Assembly: GCF_014649495.1 (NCBI RefSeq)
Contig: NZ_BMTD01000013.1
Location: forward strand, 124,001 to 188,000
From: Streptomyces filipinensis
GTDB lineage: Bacteria; Actinomycetota; Actinomycetes; Streptomycetales; Streptomycetaceae
Direction: 5' to 3'
Length of the DNA stretch: 64,000 nt
Shown one piece after another: positions 16,838-25,129 of this stretch. Each line of letters starts with the position of its first letter. The stretch's first letter is position 1. The translations under genes were made by a program, and so were the position numbers. Below the pieces are notes generated by a model. It was not told the origin of the DNA. It saw only the letters and a list, made by a program, of their open reading frames with translations, and searched no databases.

Positions 16838-18138
16838 GCCGCGTCTCCGTTCAGGTGGGGGTAGAGGGGGAAGGCGGCGGCGAGTTTCCCGACCCGGGCG
16901 CGCAGTTCGTCGTCGGGCTGTTCGCCCTTCAGCGCCTCGGCGATGATGTCGGCGACCTCCCGGAACTCCGCCTCGCCGAAGCCGCGGGTGGCCAGGGCCG
17001 GGGTGCCGATCCGCAGTCCTGACGACACCATCGGCGGGCGGGGGTCGAAGGGCACCGCGTTGCGGTTGACGGTGATGCCGATGCGGTGCAGCCGGTCCTC
17101 GGCCTGCCGTCCGTCGAGCGCGGAGCCACGCAGGTCGACGAGGACCAGGTGGACTTCGGTGCCGCCGGTCAGCACCGTGATCCCGGCCTCGGCCACGTCG
17201 TCGGCGAGCAGCCGTCCGGCGAGGATGCGGGCGCCGTCCAGGGTGCGCCGCTGGCGCTCCTTGAACTCCTCGCCCGCCGCCACCTTGAAGGCCACCGCCT
17301 TCGCCGCGATGACGTGCTCCAGCGGGCCGCCCTGCTGGCCCGGGAAGACCGCGGAGTTGATCTTCTTCGCGAGGCCGGCGCGGCTGAGGATCACGCCGCC
17401 GCGCGGGCCGCCGAGGGTCTTGTGTGTGGTGGTCGTCACGACGTCGGCGTACGGCACCGGGCTGGGGTGCAGGCCCGCGGCCACCAGGCCGGCGAAGTGT
17501 GCCATGTCGACCAGCAGGTACGCGCCCACCGCGTCGGCGATCCGGCGGAACGCGGCGAAGTCCAGCCGCCGGGAGTAGGCGGACCAGCCGGCGACGATCA
17601 TCCTGGGCCGGTGGGCGAGAGCGAGCTGCTCGACCTCGTCCATGTCGATGCGCATGTCGGACTCGCGCACGTGGTAGGGCACGACGTTGTACAGCTTGCC
17701 GGAGTAGTTGATGCGCATGCCGTGGGTGAGGTGCCCGCCGTGAGCCAGATCCAGGCCCAGGATCGTGTCGCCGGGCTCCAGCAGGGCGAACATCGCGGCC
17801 GCGTTGGCCTGGGCGCCGGAGTGCGGCTGGACGTTCGCGGCCTCGGCACCGAACAGTTCCTTCACCCGGGCCACGGCCAACTGCTCGACGACGTCGACGT
17901 GTTCGCAGCCGCCGTAGTAGCGGCGGCCCGGGTAGCCCTCGGCGTACTTGTTGGTCAGCACCGAGCCCTGCGCCTCCATCACGGCGGCCGGGGCGAAGTT
18001 CTCCGAGGCGATCATCTCGAGGGTCGACTGCTGGCGGCGCAGCTCGGCGTCCACGGCGGCGGCGACGTCCGGGTCGAGCATGCCGAGCGGGAGGGAGAGC
18101 GGGGAGGCGAACGTGCTGATCGACGGATTCGTTGCCAT
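16834..18138 (-). CDS. glyA: Serine hydroxymethyltransferase
   Basis: A 434-aa PLP enzyme. The Schiff-base lysine is K240 in TTTTHKTLGGPRGG; EMIASENFAP (41-50) and HSGAQANAA (106-114) are signature segments. It interconverts glycine plus methylene-tetrahydrofolate with serine. As first gene of the sox operon it would consume exactly the two products of sarcosine oxidase, so this is probably a dedicated catabolic paralogue rather than the housekeeping copy. The leader is short and the gene is divergent from a GntR/FCD regulator 95 bp away. Confidence 0.96.
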   Translation of the reverse strand: MATNPSISTFASPLSLPLGMLDPDVAAAVDAELRRQQSTLEMIASENFAPAAVMEAQGSVLTNKYAEGYPGRRYYGGCEHVDVVEQLAVARVKELFGAEAANVQPHSGAQANAAAMFALLEPGDTILGLDLAHGGHLTHGMRINYSGKLYNVVPYHVRESDMRIDMDEVEQLALAHRPRMIVAGWSAYSRRLDFAAFRRIADAVGAYLLVDMAHFAGLVAAGLHPSPVPYADVVTTTTHKTLGGPRGGVILSRAGLAKKINSAVFPGQQGGPLEHVIAAKAVAFKVAAGEEFKERQRRTLDGARILAGRLLADDVAEAGITVLTGGTEVHLVLVDLRGSALDGRQAEDRLHRIGITVNRNAVPFDPRPPMVSSGLRIGTPALATRGFGEAEFREVADIIAEALKGEQPDDELRARVGKLAAAFPLYPHLNGDAA

Positions 18139-18175
18139 CTGTGCACCATCCTGACAGCCAACTAATGGGCAACTG

Positions 18176-18201
18176 ATATATTAGCCTCTGCGCTAAGGTA
18201 T
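18176..18201. promoter_or_regulatory. Imperfect palindrome between glyA-sox operon and GntR gene
   Basis: The arms ATATATTAGC (18176-18185) and GCTAAGGTAT (18192-18201) match at 8 of 10 positions around a CTCTGC centre. The AT-rich left arm stands out in this GC-rich DNA and probably overlaps the -10 of one or both divergent promoters. Site size and place suit a dimeric FCD-type GntR repressor; binding is inferred. Confidence 0.5.
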
Positions 18202-18233
18202 GGGAGCTCGCTGGACAGGTCAAGGGGACATCG

Positions 18234-18899
18234 ATGCAGCACTGGGCGACCGAGCCGGGAAGCGAGGAGCTGTCCCTCGCCGAACGCGCCTACCGCGCCA
18301 TCCGCGACCGGCTGGTCATGCTGGAGATCCGCCCCGGCGCACCGATCAACGAGGAGCAGCTGGGCCAGTCCCTCGGCGTCGGACGGACACCGGTGCGCGA
18401 GGCGCTCAAGCGGCTCCAGTACGAGCGCCTGATCACCACCTACCCGCGACGCGGGACCTTCGCCACCGATGTCAACATCACCGACCTGGCCCACATCTCC
18501 GAGGTGCGGCAGGAGCTGGAGCCCCTGGCCGCCGCCCAGGCCGCCCGGCGCGCCACGGCAACGGACCGTGCGGCCCTGACGCTCCTGCGGCGAGAGCTGG
18601 CGGGCGGGGATGTCCGTGCGCACGAGGCCGCCGAGCTCATGCGCCTGGACCTGCAGGTCCATCGCGCGATCTACGCCGCCACGCACAACCCGTACCTGGA
18701 GGACACCCTCGTCCGCCACGACAACCTGGCCACCCGTATCTGGTGCCTGTTCGTCGACCGGCTGTCCGACATGGCCGGCCACGTCGAGGAGCACGGACCG
18801 CTGATCGAGGCGATCGTGGGCGGCGACCCGGACAGGGCGGCGGAGCTCGCCCGCAGCCATGTCGAGGGCTTCGAACGGGCCGTTCGCGAGGCCATCTGA
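18234..18899 (+). CDS. GntR-family regulator (FCD subfamily)
   Basis: A 221-aa regulator. The winged helix lies at ~15-85, with INEEQLGQSLGVGRTPVREA as recognition region, and an all-helical FCD ligand domain follows (~95-215). Metal-binding residues of FCD domains are suggested by DLQVHRAIYAATHN and the later HVEEHG and RSHVEGF histidines. It likely senses sarcosine, glycine or a related compound and controls the divergent operon. ATG 18234 has AAGGGGA upstream. No other target is visible nearby. Confidence 0.9.
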   Translation: MQHWATEPGSEELSLAERAYRAIRDRLVMLEIRPGAPINEEQLGQSLGVGRTPVREALKRLQYERLITTYPRRGTFATDVNITDLAHISEVRQELEPLAAAQAARRATATDRAALTLLRRELAGGDVRAHEAAELMRLDLQVHRAIYAATHNPYLEDTLVRHDNLATRIWCLFVDRLSDMAGHVEEHGPLIEAIVGGDPDRAAELARSHVEGFERAVREAI

Positions 18900-19021
18900 G
18901 ACACCCGTCCGGCCGGGCCCACGGAGTCGCCGGCCGGGCGTCAGCGCGGCACGGCGCCCCGGAGACCGTCGCGGCGCAGCCGGCTCCGCCGCGCCCGCGA
19001 GGAGCACAGGTGCGGGGCGGC

Positions 19022-19045
19022 GTCGCCCCCGGGGAGCTGGGCGAC
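19022..19045. terminator. Possible stem-loop between convergent genes
   Basis: GTCGCCC (19022-19028) pairs with GGGCGAC (19039-19045) around a 10-nt loop in the 186-bp gap between the GntR gene and the convergent DUF2235 gene. There is no T-run, as is usual in Streptomyces, so it is only a candidate bidirectional terminator. Nothing else is recognisable in the gap. Confidence 0.3.
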
Positions 19046-19085
19046 CACGTGGCGGACGCAGCGTGCGATCTTGACCCGAAGGGGC

Positions 19086-20273
19086 TCAGCCGGGGGTCAC
19101 CGGCTCCTCCTGGGGCCACCTTCCGCGGTCTCCTTCCCGGTGACGCGCTCCGGTGCCCGGCATGAGCACCGGCTCCAGTCGGACACGCTGCTGATCGGCG
19201 AGGTACCGCTCCAGCTCAGGGGGCCGGTAGTCGCTGTCGATGTCGTAACGGTTCTTGGCCGGCACGGACAGGAACTCGTTTCCGTCGAGTCGGCCGTCCT
19301 CGTCCGCCGCGCGTCCGACGGGCCGGTGCAGCGGCCTTGCCAGTCGCCACAGTTTCGTGCGCGAGGAGTGCAGCATGCCCAGGGCGTCCGGCTCCACACG
19401 GAAGTCGCTGCTCTCTCCCGCCTTCATCTCGCTCGGCCCGACGGCGCTGAGCGCCTCGGCGTTGAACTTCAGCCCGTATCTGCGGGCTTGGCCGACCATC
19501 CACTGCAGGGTGATGTCGGACAGTCCCGCCTCCTTGTAGCCGCCGCCGACATCGCAGTGCACCCCGGCGAACCAGACCTGCTTCAGCACCTGGCCCCCGT
19601 CGGCGGCGCCGGGCAGCTGGTGCCACAGTGTCGGCTGGAACGCCGAGCGCTGTTCGTCGATGGCCAGCGCCTGGAAGGCGGCCTTGACCCAGCTGCTCAG
19701 GTCGGTGTCGTGGAAGGCCCAGCGGCGGTTGAACCGCTTCACGACCGGCTGGAGCCATCGAAGGCCCGGCACCGGTACACCCAGCGCACCCACCGTGTCC
19801 CAGACGCCGATGAAGTGGATTTCGGTCTCGTGCGCGTACGTGCGGCGGAACAGCGTGGAGGCCACGCCCCTCGGCTTCTCGATCCGGTCGCGGTACAGGG
19901 CCCAGGCCTGCGGGATCAGGTCGGCGTGGTCCCGGCGCAGGATGCCGCAGTTGCGCACCAGACCCGCCAGGCTGCGGGCGGTGAACGCCCCGCGGCTGAA
20001 GCCGAACAGGAACAGCTCGTCGTCGGGCTCGTACGTCTCGACGAGGAAGCGGTACGCGTCGATGACGTTCCGGGACAGTCCCGCCCCGAACGCGCCGCCC
20101 CGCAGACGCTCCCAGCGGGAGGTACCGACCCCGCTGTGGTAGTAGACGCGCTGGTCCTTCCCGCCGGCGGATCCCTGGTGTACGGACAGGGCGATCTTGG
20201 TGACGTTGGTCTTGCTCGGCTGGTCGGCGAAGTTCCATGTGCCGTCGCAGCAGACGACCAGACGCTTGGTCAT
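19086..20273 (-). CDS. DUF2235 alpha/beta-hydrolase-like protein
   Basis: A 395-aa protein. It opens with KRLVVCCDGTWN (residues 3-14), has the nucleophile-elbow-like LFLFGFSRGAFTARSLAG (~100-117) and an HFIGVWDTVGALGVPVPG segment. Together these define the DUF2235 family, a Ser-hydrolase fold that includes some type VI lipase effectors but in actinobacteria is mostly uncharacterised. ATG 20273 is chosen because AGGAGG sits at the right spacing; an ATG two codons earlier abuts the Shine-Dalgarno. There is no signal peptide. The decayed nuclease gene lies 84 bp upstream in the same direction. Confidence 0.85.
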   Translation of the reverse strand: MTKRLVVCCDGTWNFADQPSKTNVTKIALSVHQGSAGGKDQRVYYHSGVGTSRWERLRGGAFGAGLSRNVIDAYRFLVETYEPDDELFLFGFSRGAFTARSLAGLVRNCGILRRDHADLIPQAWALYRDRIEKPRGVASTLFRRTYAHETEIHFIGVWDTVGALGVPVPGLRWLQPVVKRFNRRWAFHDTDLSSWVKAAFQALAIDEQRSAFQPTLWHQLPGAADGGQVLKQVWFAGVHCDVGGGYKEAGLSDITLQWMVGQARRYGLKFNAEALSAVGPSEMKAGESSDFRVEPDALGMLHSSRTKLWRLARPLHRPVGRAADEDGRLDGNEFLSVPAKNRYDIDSDYRPPELERYLADQQRVRLEPVLMPGTGARHREGDRGRWPQEEPVTPG

Positions 20274-20357
20274 GACCATCCCTCCTGGTGTGTGTGTTCC
20301 TCCCCCGGGTGCGCCCGGCGCCCGGGGCGCACCCTGTCCGTACTCGCGACCGAGCGG

Positions 20358-20955
20358 CTACTTCTCGTCGAAGACGAGGTCTTCCGGAGGGGTGGTGAGC
20401 TTCACGGTGTTGCCGTTGGAGACGTCGACGACGGTGCCGAATCCCGTCGACTGTCCGGTGGAGATGATGAACAGCCGGTCGTCGCGCTGCTCCAGGTACG
20501 CCCGGAAGCCGGCCAGCGAGGAACTCCCGTCATTGAGGATGAGGTAGTCGGCCAGCCGGCGGAAAAGCTTGGGCATCAGCACCGAATCACCGGTCAGCGA
20601 GTCCAGATCGACGTGCTTTGCTCCGGTTGTCGTCACGTCCTTCGGCCACAGCCCTTTCTGGGCGCCCCGGGCATGCACGACCGCATCGGCCATGGCCTTG
20701 CGCAGGTCCAGGAAAAGGTTGCGGTAGAAGGTCGGGTAGGCCATTCCCGCAGTCAGCTGGTGGTAGTTCACCGTCTGCTTCATCGCGTCGACGCTGACGG
20801 ACTCACCGCTGTCGCCCACATCCGGGCTTCCGCGGCCTTTGCGGCGAAGGGCGGGGGCTGGCGGAGCTCAGGGCCGTGGGGTGGGCGGTAGTGCGTCTCC
20901 AGGGTGTCCTCGCTCCGACGATCTTGTATTCTCTCTTGATCAGCAACATCGGCAT
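20358..20955 (-). pseudogene. Decayed staphylococcal-nuclease-homologue gene
   Basis: Three pieces of one protein family lie in different frames in the right order. An N-terminus (MPMLLIKREYKIVGA, 20955-20911) follows a proper GGGAG Shine-Dalgarno. Next, in another frame, is EDTLETHYRPPHGPELRQP (from 20911). Then comes a 153-residue C-terminal part (20819-20358) with AGMAYPTFYRNLFLDLR and LMPKLFRRLADYL, ending PPEDLVFDEK. From memory of the family, SNase-like 'nuclease homologue' proteins of ~280-300 aa carry these segments about 60 and 75 residues further apart, so internal deletions plus frameshifts are inferred. The C-terminal piece could still be translated from GTG 20819. Confidence 0.6.
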
Positions 20956-20979
20956 AACTGATCTCCCTCTCCCTCGTCT

Positions 20980-21007
20980 TCCGGATAATCGACTCCGGAT
21001 AATCGGC
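20980..21007. repeat. Tandem 14-bp direct repeat
   Basis: TCCGGATAATCGAC (20980-20993) is followed at once by TCCGGATAATCGGC (20994-21007), 13 of 14 bases identical. Each unit holds the TCCGGA palindrome. A one-helical-turn-plus spacing in a promoter region suggests side-by-side binding sites for a regulator of the polysaccharide locus or of the leftward gene. Confidence 0.6.
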
Positions 21008-21204
21008 GAGGACCCGGCAGACCTCGGCCTTCTACGGCAATCTTCTCTCTCGTCAAGCCAGGCGTCCACCGGAGACAAGTTGATCCGTCAAATAGGACAG
21101 AAGGAAATTCGCCACCAGACAACTCCCGTTTTATGGCGCCCTGATGACGGAGCGCCAGGCACCTCTCCGAATTTAAACGCCTCTAAAAGTTGAACAGGAA
21201 TCTT

Positions 21205-21241
21205 CGCCTTTTTTGGACGGGAAAGAACGTGAGAAAAGGCG
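21205..21241. repeat. 8-bp inverted repeat upstream of rmlA
   Basis: CGCCTTTT (21205-21212) and AAAAGGCG (21234-21241) are perfect inverse complements 21 nt apart. A TTTTTT run follows the left arm's start. It could be a leader hairpin or an operator; it does not look like a standard terminator. Confidence 0.4.
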
Positions 21242-21400
21242 CCGATCCGCCCGGCTCCGTCGACCGCCCGCCGAGGGTGCTGCCACCCGCCCGGGCCGGC
21301 CCGGCAGCCCCCTCCGCGCGGCGCCCCGGCCGTTCCCGGCGGGCCCTCGGGTGTGCGGAATCCCTCCGTCGGCAAGTCCGGCGTCAGTAGGGTGATGCGC

Positions 21401-22468
21401 ATGAAGGCACTTTTGTTGTCTGGTGGCTCAGGTACCCGATTGCGCCCCATAACGCATACATCGGCGAAGCAACTCGTACCGGTCGCGAACAAGCCGGTGC
21501 TGTTCTACGGCCTGGAGGCGATCGCCGAGGCGGGCATCACCCAGGTCGGGATCATCGTCGGAGACACCGCCGAGGAGATCCGCGAGGCGGTCGGCGACGG
21601 TTCCGCGTTCGGCGTCGATGTCACCTACATCCCGCAGGCGGCACCGCTGGGGCTGGCCCACGCGGTGCTGATCGCCCGTGAGTTCCTGGGCGAGGACGAC
21701 TTCGTGATGTACCTCGGCGACAACTTCGTCGTCGGTGGCATCACCGATCTGGTGGACGCCTTCCGCGACGAGCGGCCGGAGGCACAGATCCTGCTGACGA
21801 AGGTGCCGAACCCGACCGCGTTCGGCGTGGCCGAGCTGAACGCGGCGGGCCAGGTCATCGGACTGGAGGAGAAGCCCAGGCGCCCCAAGAGCGAACTGGC
21901 GCTGGTGGGTGTGTATCTGTTCAGCCCGGCGATCCATGAGGCCGTGCGCTCGATCGAACCGTCCTGGCGCGGCGAGTTGGAGATCACGCACGCCCTCCAG
22001 TGGCTGATCGACGCCGGACGTGATGTGCGCTCCACCACGATCTCCGGGTACTGGAAGGACACCGGGAACGTCACCGACATGCTGGAGGTCAACCGCTCGG
22101 TACTGGAGAGCCTGGAGCGCCGGATCGACGGCACGGTCGACGACGCCAGCGAGATCATCGGCCGGGTGCGCGTCGAACCCGGGGCCAAGGTGACCGGCAG
22201 CCGGATCGTGGGCCCGGCGGTCGTCGGCGCGAACACCGTCATCACCGACTCGTACGTCGGCCCCTTCACCTCGATATCCGACGACTGCCGCATCGAGGAC
22301 AGTGAGATCGAGTACTCGATCGTGCTGCGCGACTCGTCGCTGAGCGGTGTCCGGCGGGTGGAGGCCTCCCTCATCGGCCGCAGCGTCGAGGTCACTCCGG
22401 CGACCCGCACGCCCGCCGCTCACCGTTTCGTCCTCGGCGACCACAGCAAGGTGCAGATCTCCTCATGA
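21401..22468 (+). CDS. rmlA: Glucose-1-phosphate thymidylyltransferase (long form)
   Basis: A 355-aa nucleotidyltransferase. The signature GGSGTRLRPIT (~9-19) binds the nucleotide; YLGDNF and EEKPRRPKS are the sugar and catalytic segments. The C-terminal ~100 residues form a left-handed beta-helix (VGPAVVGANTVITDSYVGPF), so this is the StrD-like long form seen in actinobacterial sugar clusters rather than the ~290-aa housekeeping RmlA. It makes dTDP-glucose from glucose-1-phosphate and dTTP. ATG 21401 is preferred over an upstream ATG at 21395 because TAGGG is better spaced. It is the first gene of the rightward polysaccharide operon and overlaps rmlB by 4 bp. Confidence 0.93.
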   Translation: MKALLLSGGSGTRLRPITHTSAKQLVPVANKPVLFYGLEAIAEAGITQVGIIVGDTAEEIREAVGDGSAFGVDVTYIPQAAPLGLAHAVLIAREFLGEDDFVMYLGDNFVVGGITDLVDAFRDERPEAQILLTKVPNPTAFGVAELNAAGQVIGLEEKPRRPKSELALVGVYLFSPAIHEAVRSIEPSWRGELEITHALQWLIDAGRDVRSTTISGYWKDTGNVTDMLEVNRSVLESLERRIDGTVDDASEIIGRVRVEPGAKVTGSRIVGPAVVGANTVITDSYVGPFTSISDDCRIEDSEIEYSIVLRDSSLSGVRRVEASLIGRSVEVTPATRTPAAHRFVLGDHSKVQISS

Positions 22469-23478
22469 CGGCCTCCTCCGCTCCCGCGCGCCCGACCCGC
22501 ATCCTGGTGACCGGTGGCGCCGGTTTCATCGGCTCCCATTACGTCCGCACGCTCCTCGGGCCGGCCGGCCCCGGGGATGTGGCGGTCACGGTGCTGGACA
22601 AGCTCACCTACGCCGGCAACCCGGCCAACCTCGCCGAGGTGGGCGATCACCCGCAGTTCGCCTTCGTCAAGGGCGACATCTGTGACGTCGCGCTGGTCGA
22701 CGAGCTTCTCGCCGCACACGACCAGGTGGTCCACTTCGCCGCCGAGTCGCATGTGGACCGCTCGATCCTGGGCGCCGCCGAGTTCGTCCGGACCAACGTC
22801 CTGGGCACCCAGACACTGCTGGACGCGGCGCTGCGCCACAAGAGACCGCAGAGGTTCGTGCACGTCTCCACCGACGAGGTGTACGGCTCCATCGACTCCG
22901 GTTCCTGGCCGGAGACGGACCCGCTGCTGCCCAACTCGCCGTACGCCGCCTCGAAGGCCTCCAGCGACCTGATCGCCCTCGCCCACCACCGCACCCACGG
23001 TCTCGATGTGCGGGTGACCCGCTGCTCCAACAACTACGGGCACCACCAGTTCCCCGAGAAGGTCATCCCCCTGTTCATCACGAACCTGCTGGACGGCGAG
23101 AAGGTCCCGCTGTACGGCGACGGCGGCAACGTCCGCGACTGGCTGCACATCGACGACCACGTCCAGGGCATCGAGCTGGTGCGCGGCAGGGGGCGCGCCG
23201 GCGAGGTCTACAACATCGGCGGGGGCACCGAGTTGTCCAACAAGGAGCTGACCGCTCTGCTGCTCGACGCCTGCGGCGCGGACTGGGACACCAGTGTCGA
23301 GTACGTCGCCGACCGCAAGGGACACGACCGCCGCTACTCGGTGGACTGCGGCAAGCTGCGTGCGGAGCTGGGCTACGAGCCTCGCAGGGACTTCGCCACC
23401 GGCCTTGCGGAGACGGTCGGCTGGTATCGCGAGAACCGCGCGTGGTGGGAGCCGCTGAAGGGGCGATCGACGGTCTAG
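22465..23478 (+). CDS. rmlB: dTDP-glucose 4,6-dehydratase
   Basis: A 337-aa extended SDR. The NAD motif is ILVTGGAGFIGSHYVRTLLG (~12-31), the catalytic segment HVSTDEVYGSI, and YAASK is the Tyr-Lys pair; RVTRCSNNYGHHQFPEKVIP is specific for RmlB. It turns dTDP-glucose into dTDP-4-keto-6-deoxyglucose, the branch point for all dTDP-6-deoxysugars. Start ATGA overlaps the rmlA stop. It is followed by rmlD after 84 bp, with no rmlC between. Confidence 0.95.
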   Translation: MTASSAPARPTRILVTGGAGFIGSHYVRTLLGPAGPGDVAVTVLDKLTYAGNPANLAEVGDHPQFAFVKGDICDVALVDELLAAHDQVVHFAAESHVDRSILGAAEFVRTNVLGTQTLLDAALRHKRPQRFVHVSTDEVYGSIDSGSWPETDPLLPNSPYAASKASSDLIALAHHRTHGLDVRVTRCSNNYGHHQFPEKVIPLFITNLLDGEKVPLYGDGGNVRDWLHIDDHVQGIELVRGRGRAGEVYNIGGGTELSNKELTALLLDACGADWDTSVEYVADRKGHDRRYSVDCGKLRAELGYEPRRDFATGLAETVGWYRENRAWWEPLKGRSTV

Positions 23479-23562
23479 TGCCGCGTCCTCCTCCCGGCGG
23501 GGACGGCCGGGAGGAAACGCGTGCCCCTCCCCCGGTCACCTTCCGACGACGAACAGGTAACC

Positions 23563-24456
23563 ATGACCACCACTTGGCTCATCACCGGCGCCACCGGAAT
23601 GCTCGGCCAGGACGTGCAGGCACGGCTGCGCCGGGACGGGGAGCGGGCCGTCGGCCTGGCCCGGGGCAGCCTCGACATCACCCACGCCGACGCGGTACGC
23701 GACGCGTTCGACGCGCACCGGCCCCGGATCGTGGTCAACTGCGCCGCCTGGACGGCCGTGGACGACGCCGAGGCGCGCGAGCCGGAGGCTCTGCGGGTCA
23801 ACGGCGACGGGCCCCGCCACCTCGCCGAGGCGTGCGCGAGGACGGGCGCCGGGCTGATCCAGGTCTCGACGGACTACGTGTTCGCGGGCGACACCGCCGG
23901 CCCGTACGCCGAGGACGCCCCGACGGCACCGCGCACCGCGTACGGACGCACCAAGCTGGCCGGGGAAAGGGCCGTGCTCGCGGCGCTCCCCCAGGCGGGG
24001 TATGTGGTGCGCACGGCCTGGCTGTACGGGGCGGGCGGCGGGAACTTCATCGACACGATGATCGGGCTCGAATCGGTGCGGGACACCGTCGACGTGGTCG
24101 ACGACCAGCGCGGCCAGCCCACCTGGACGGTGGACCTCGCGGACCGGCTGGTAGGGCTCGGGCGGGCCGCCCTCGCCGGCACCGCGCCCGCTGGTGTCTA
24201 CCACGGCACCAGCGGCGGCGAGACGACCTGGTGCGGTCTGGCCCGGGAGATCTTCCGGCTGCTCGGCGCGGACCCCGCACGGGTGCGGCCGACCACCAGC
24301 GCCGCCTTCGCACGGCCCGCTCCCCGCCCCGCGTACAGCGTCCTCGGGCACGACCGCTGGCGTCAGGCGGGGATGCGACCGATCCGCGGGTGGCGTGAGG
24401 CGCTGCAGACGGCGTTTCCGGCTCTGATCGACGAGAAGAAAGGTTTATCCAGGTGA
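23563..24456 (+). CDS. rmlD: dTDP-4-dehydrorhamnose reductase-family protein
   Basis: A 297-aa SDR. WLITGATGMLGQDVQARL (~5-22) is the NADPH site; STDYVFAGDTAGPY and YGRTKLAGE (with the Tyr-Lys pair) are RmlD hallmarks. In the rhamnose route it reduces the 4-keto group of the epimerised sugar. Because no rmlC epimerase is present in the window, it may instead act on an unepimerised 4-keto sugar or depend on an rmlC elsewhere. ATG 23563 is chosen by homology; the Shine-Dalgarno is weak, and an in-frame GTG at 23521 would add 14 residues. The stop overlaps the next GTG. Confidence 0.88.
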   Translation: MTTTWLITGATGMLGQDVQARLRRDGERAVGLARGSLDITHADAVRDAFDAHRPRIVVNCAAWTAVDDAEAREPEALRVNGDGPRHLAEACARTGAGLIQVSTDYVFAGDTAGPYAEDAPTAPRTAYGRTKLAGERAVLAALPQAGYVVRTAWLYGAGGGNFIDTMIGLESVRDTVDVVDDQRGQPTWTVDLADRLVGLGRAALAGTAPAGVYHGTSGGETTWCGLAREIFRLLGADPARVRPTTSAAFARPAPRPAYSVLGHDRWRQAGMRPIRGWREALQTAFPALIDEKKGLSR

Positions 24457-25052
24457 ACTCCAGGATCCAGCCGACCGCGCAGGTCGACGAGACGGCCGCC
24501 GTCGGTGACGGGACGACGGTGTGGGACCTGGCCCAGATACGCGAGGACGCCCGGCTGGGCAGCGGGTGCATCGTGGGCCGGGGAGCGTACGTCGGACCGG
24601 GCGTGCGGATCGGCGACAACGTGAAGCTCCAGAACTACGCGTTGGTCTATGAGCCGGCGGTGCTCGCTGACGGAGTGTTCGTCGGCCCGGCGGCGGTGCT
24701 CACCAACGACTACTTCCCCCGGTCGGTGGACCCGCGGGGCCGGCTCAAGCGCGGAGGTGACTGGGAGGCGGTGGCCGTGGTGGTGGACGAGGGGGCGTCG
24801 CTCGGGGCTCGTTCCGTGTGTGTGGCGCCGGTGCGCGTCGGCCGTTGGGCGCTGGTCGCGGCGGGCGCCGTGGTGACCCGGGACGTGCCGGACTTCGCGC
24901 TCGTGGCGGGCGTTCCGGCGCGCCGGATCGGCTGGGTCGGCAGGGCCGGCGTTCGGCTCGTCGAGCGGGAAGGCGAACCCGCCGGGTGGGAGTGTCCCGA
25001 GACGGGCGCGCTGTACGACGAGAAGGACGGCGAACTCACCGAACGCGCATGA
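24453..25052 (+). CDS. Left-handed beta-helix sugar N-acetyltransferase (WbpD/WlbB-like)
   Basis: A 199-aa hexapeptide-repeat acyltransferase. Repeats run from about residue 10 to 165 (VGRGAYVGPGVRIGDNVKLQ, then GASLGARSVCVAPVRVGRWA). The segment GVFVGPAAVLTNDYFPRSVD, with its conserved Asn-Asp and PRS, and the closing GVPARRIGWV are typical of the WxcM/WbpD group that N-acetylates a 3-amino group on UDP-GlcNAc-derived uronic acids or dTDP-3-aminosugars. The GTG start overlaps rmlD by 4 bp; upstream ATCCAGG is the likely ribosome site. The C-terminal ECPETGALYD tail resembles a small zinc-knuckle-like end but has one Cys only. Confidence 0.82.
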   Translation: MNSRIQPTAQVDETAAVGDGTTVWDLAQIREDARLGSGCIVGRGAYVGPGVRIGDNVKLQNYALVYEPAVLADGVFVGPAAVLTNDYFPRSVDPRGRLKRGGDWEAVAVVVDEGASLGARSVCVAPVRVGRWALVAAGAVVTRDVPDFALVAGVPARRIGWVGRAGVRLVEREGEPAGWECPETGALYDEKDGELTERA

Positions 25053-25078
25053 CGCGTGTTTCCCGCAAAACGCAAATC

Positions 25079-25111
25079 TTCGAACACTTACCTGCATAAC
25101 ATGTGTGCGAA
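25079..25111. promoter_or_regulatory. Interrupted inverted repeat in the gap before the toroid-like gene
   Basis: TTCGAACAC (25079-25087) and GTGTGCGAA (25103-25111) form arms matching at 8 of 9 positions with 15 bp between. The right side, ACATGTGTGCGAA (25099-25111), is nearly identical to ACATGTGTTCGAA at 7863-7875 upstream of the ABC transporter. The 261-bp gap suggests an internal promoter here, though I cannot assign a clean -35/-10 pair. Confidence 0.4.
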
Positions 25112-25129
25112 CTGTGGAGACCAAGCACA

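Larger units (their letters stand above)
20956..21400. other. AT-richer intergenic region upstream of the sugar locus
   Basis: This 445-bp gap has no convincing gene on either strand and is clearly less GC-rich than its surroundings from about 20885 to 21240. It must contain the leftward promoter of the nuclease remnant and the rightward promoter of rmlA. Besides the tandem 14-mer at 20980 and the inverted repeat at 21205, I see no strong -35/-10 pair. A TAGGGT hexamer (21388-21393) could serve as -10 box or as ribosome-binding site of rmlA. Confidence 0.5.

Noticed and set aside
18139..18233. Glycine riboswitch before glyA
   Set aside because: The 95-bp divergent gap is too short for a tandem aptamer and lacks its conserved core.
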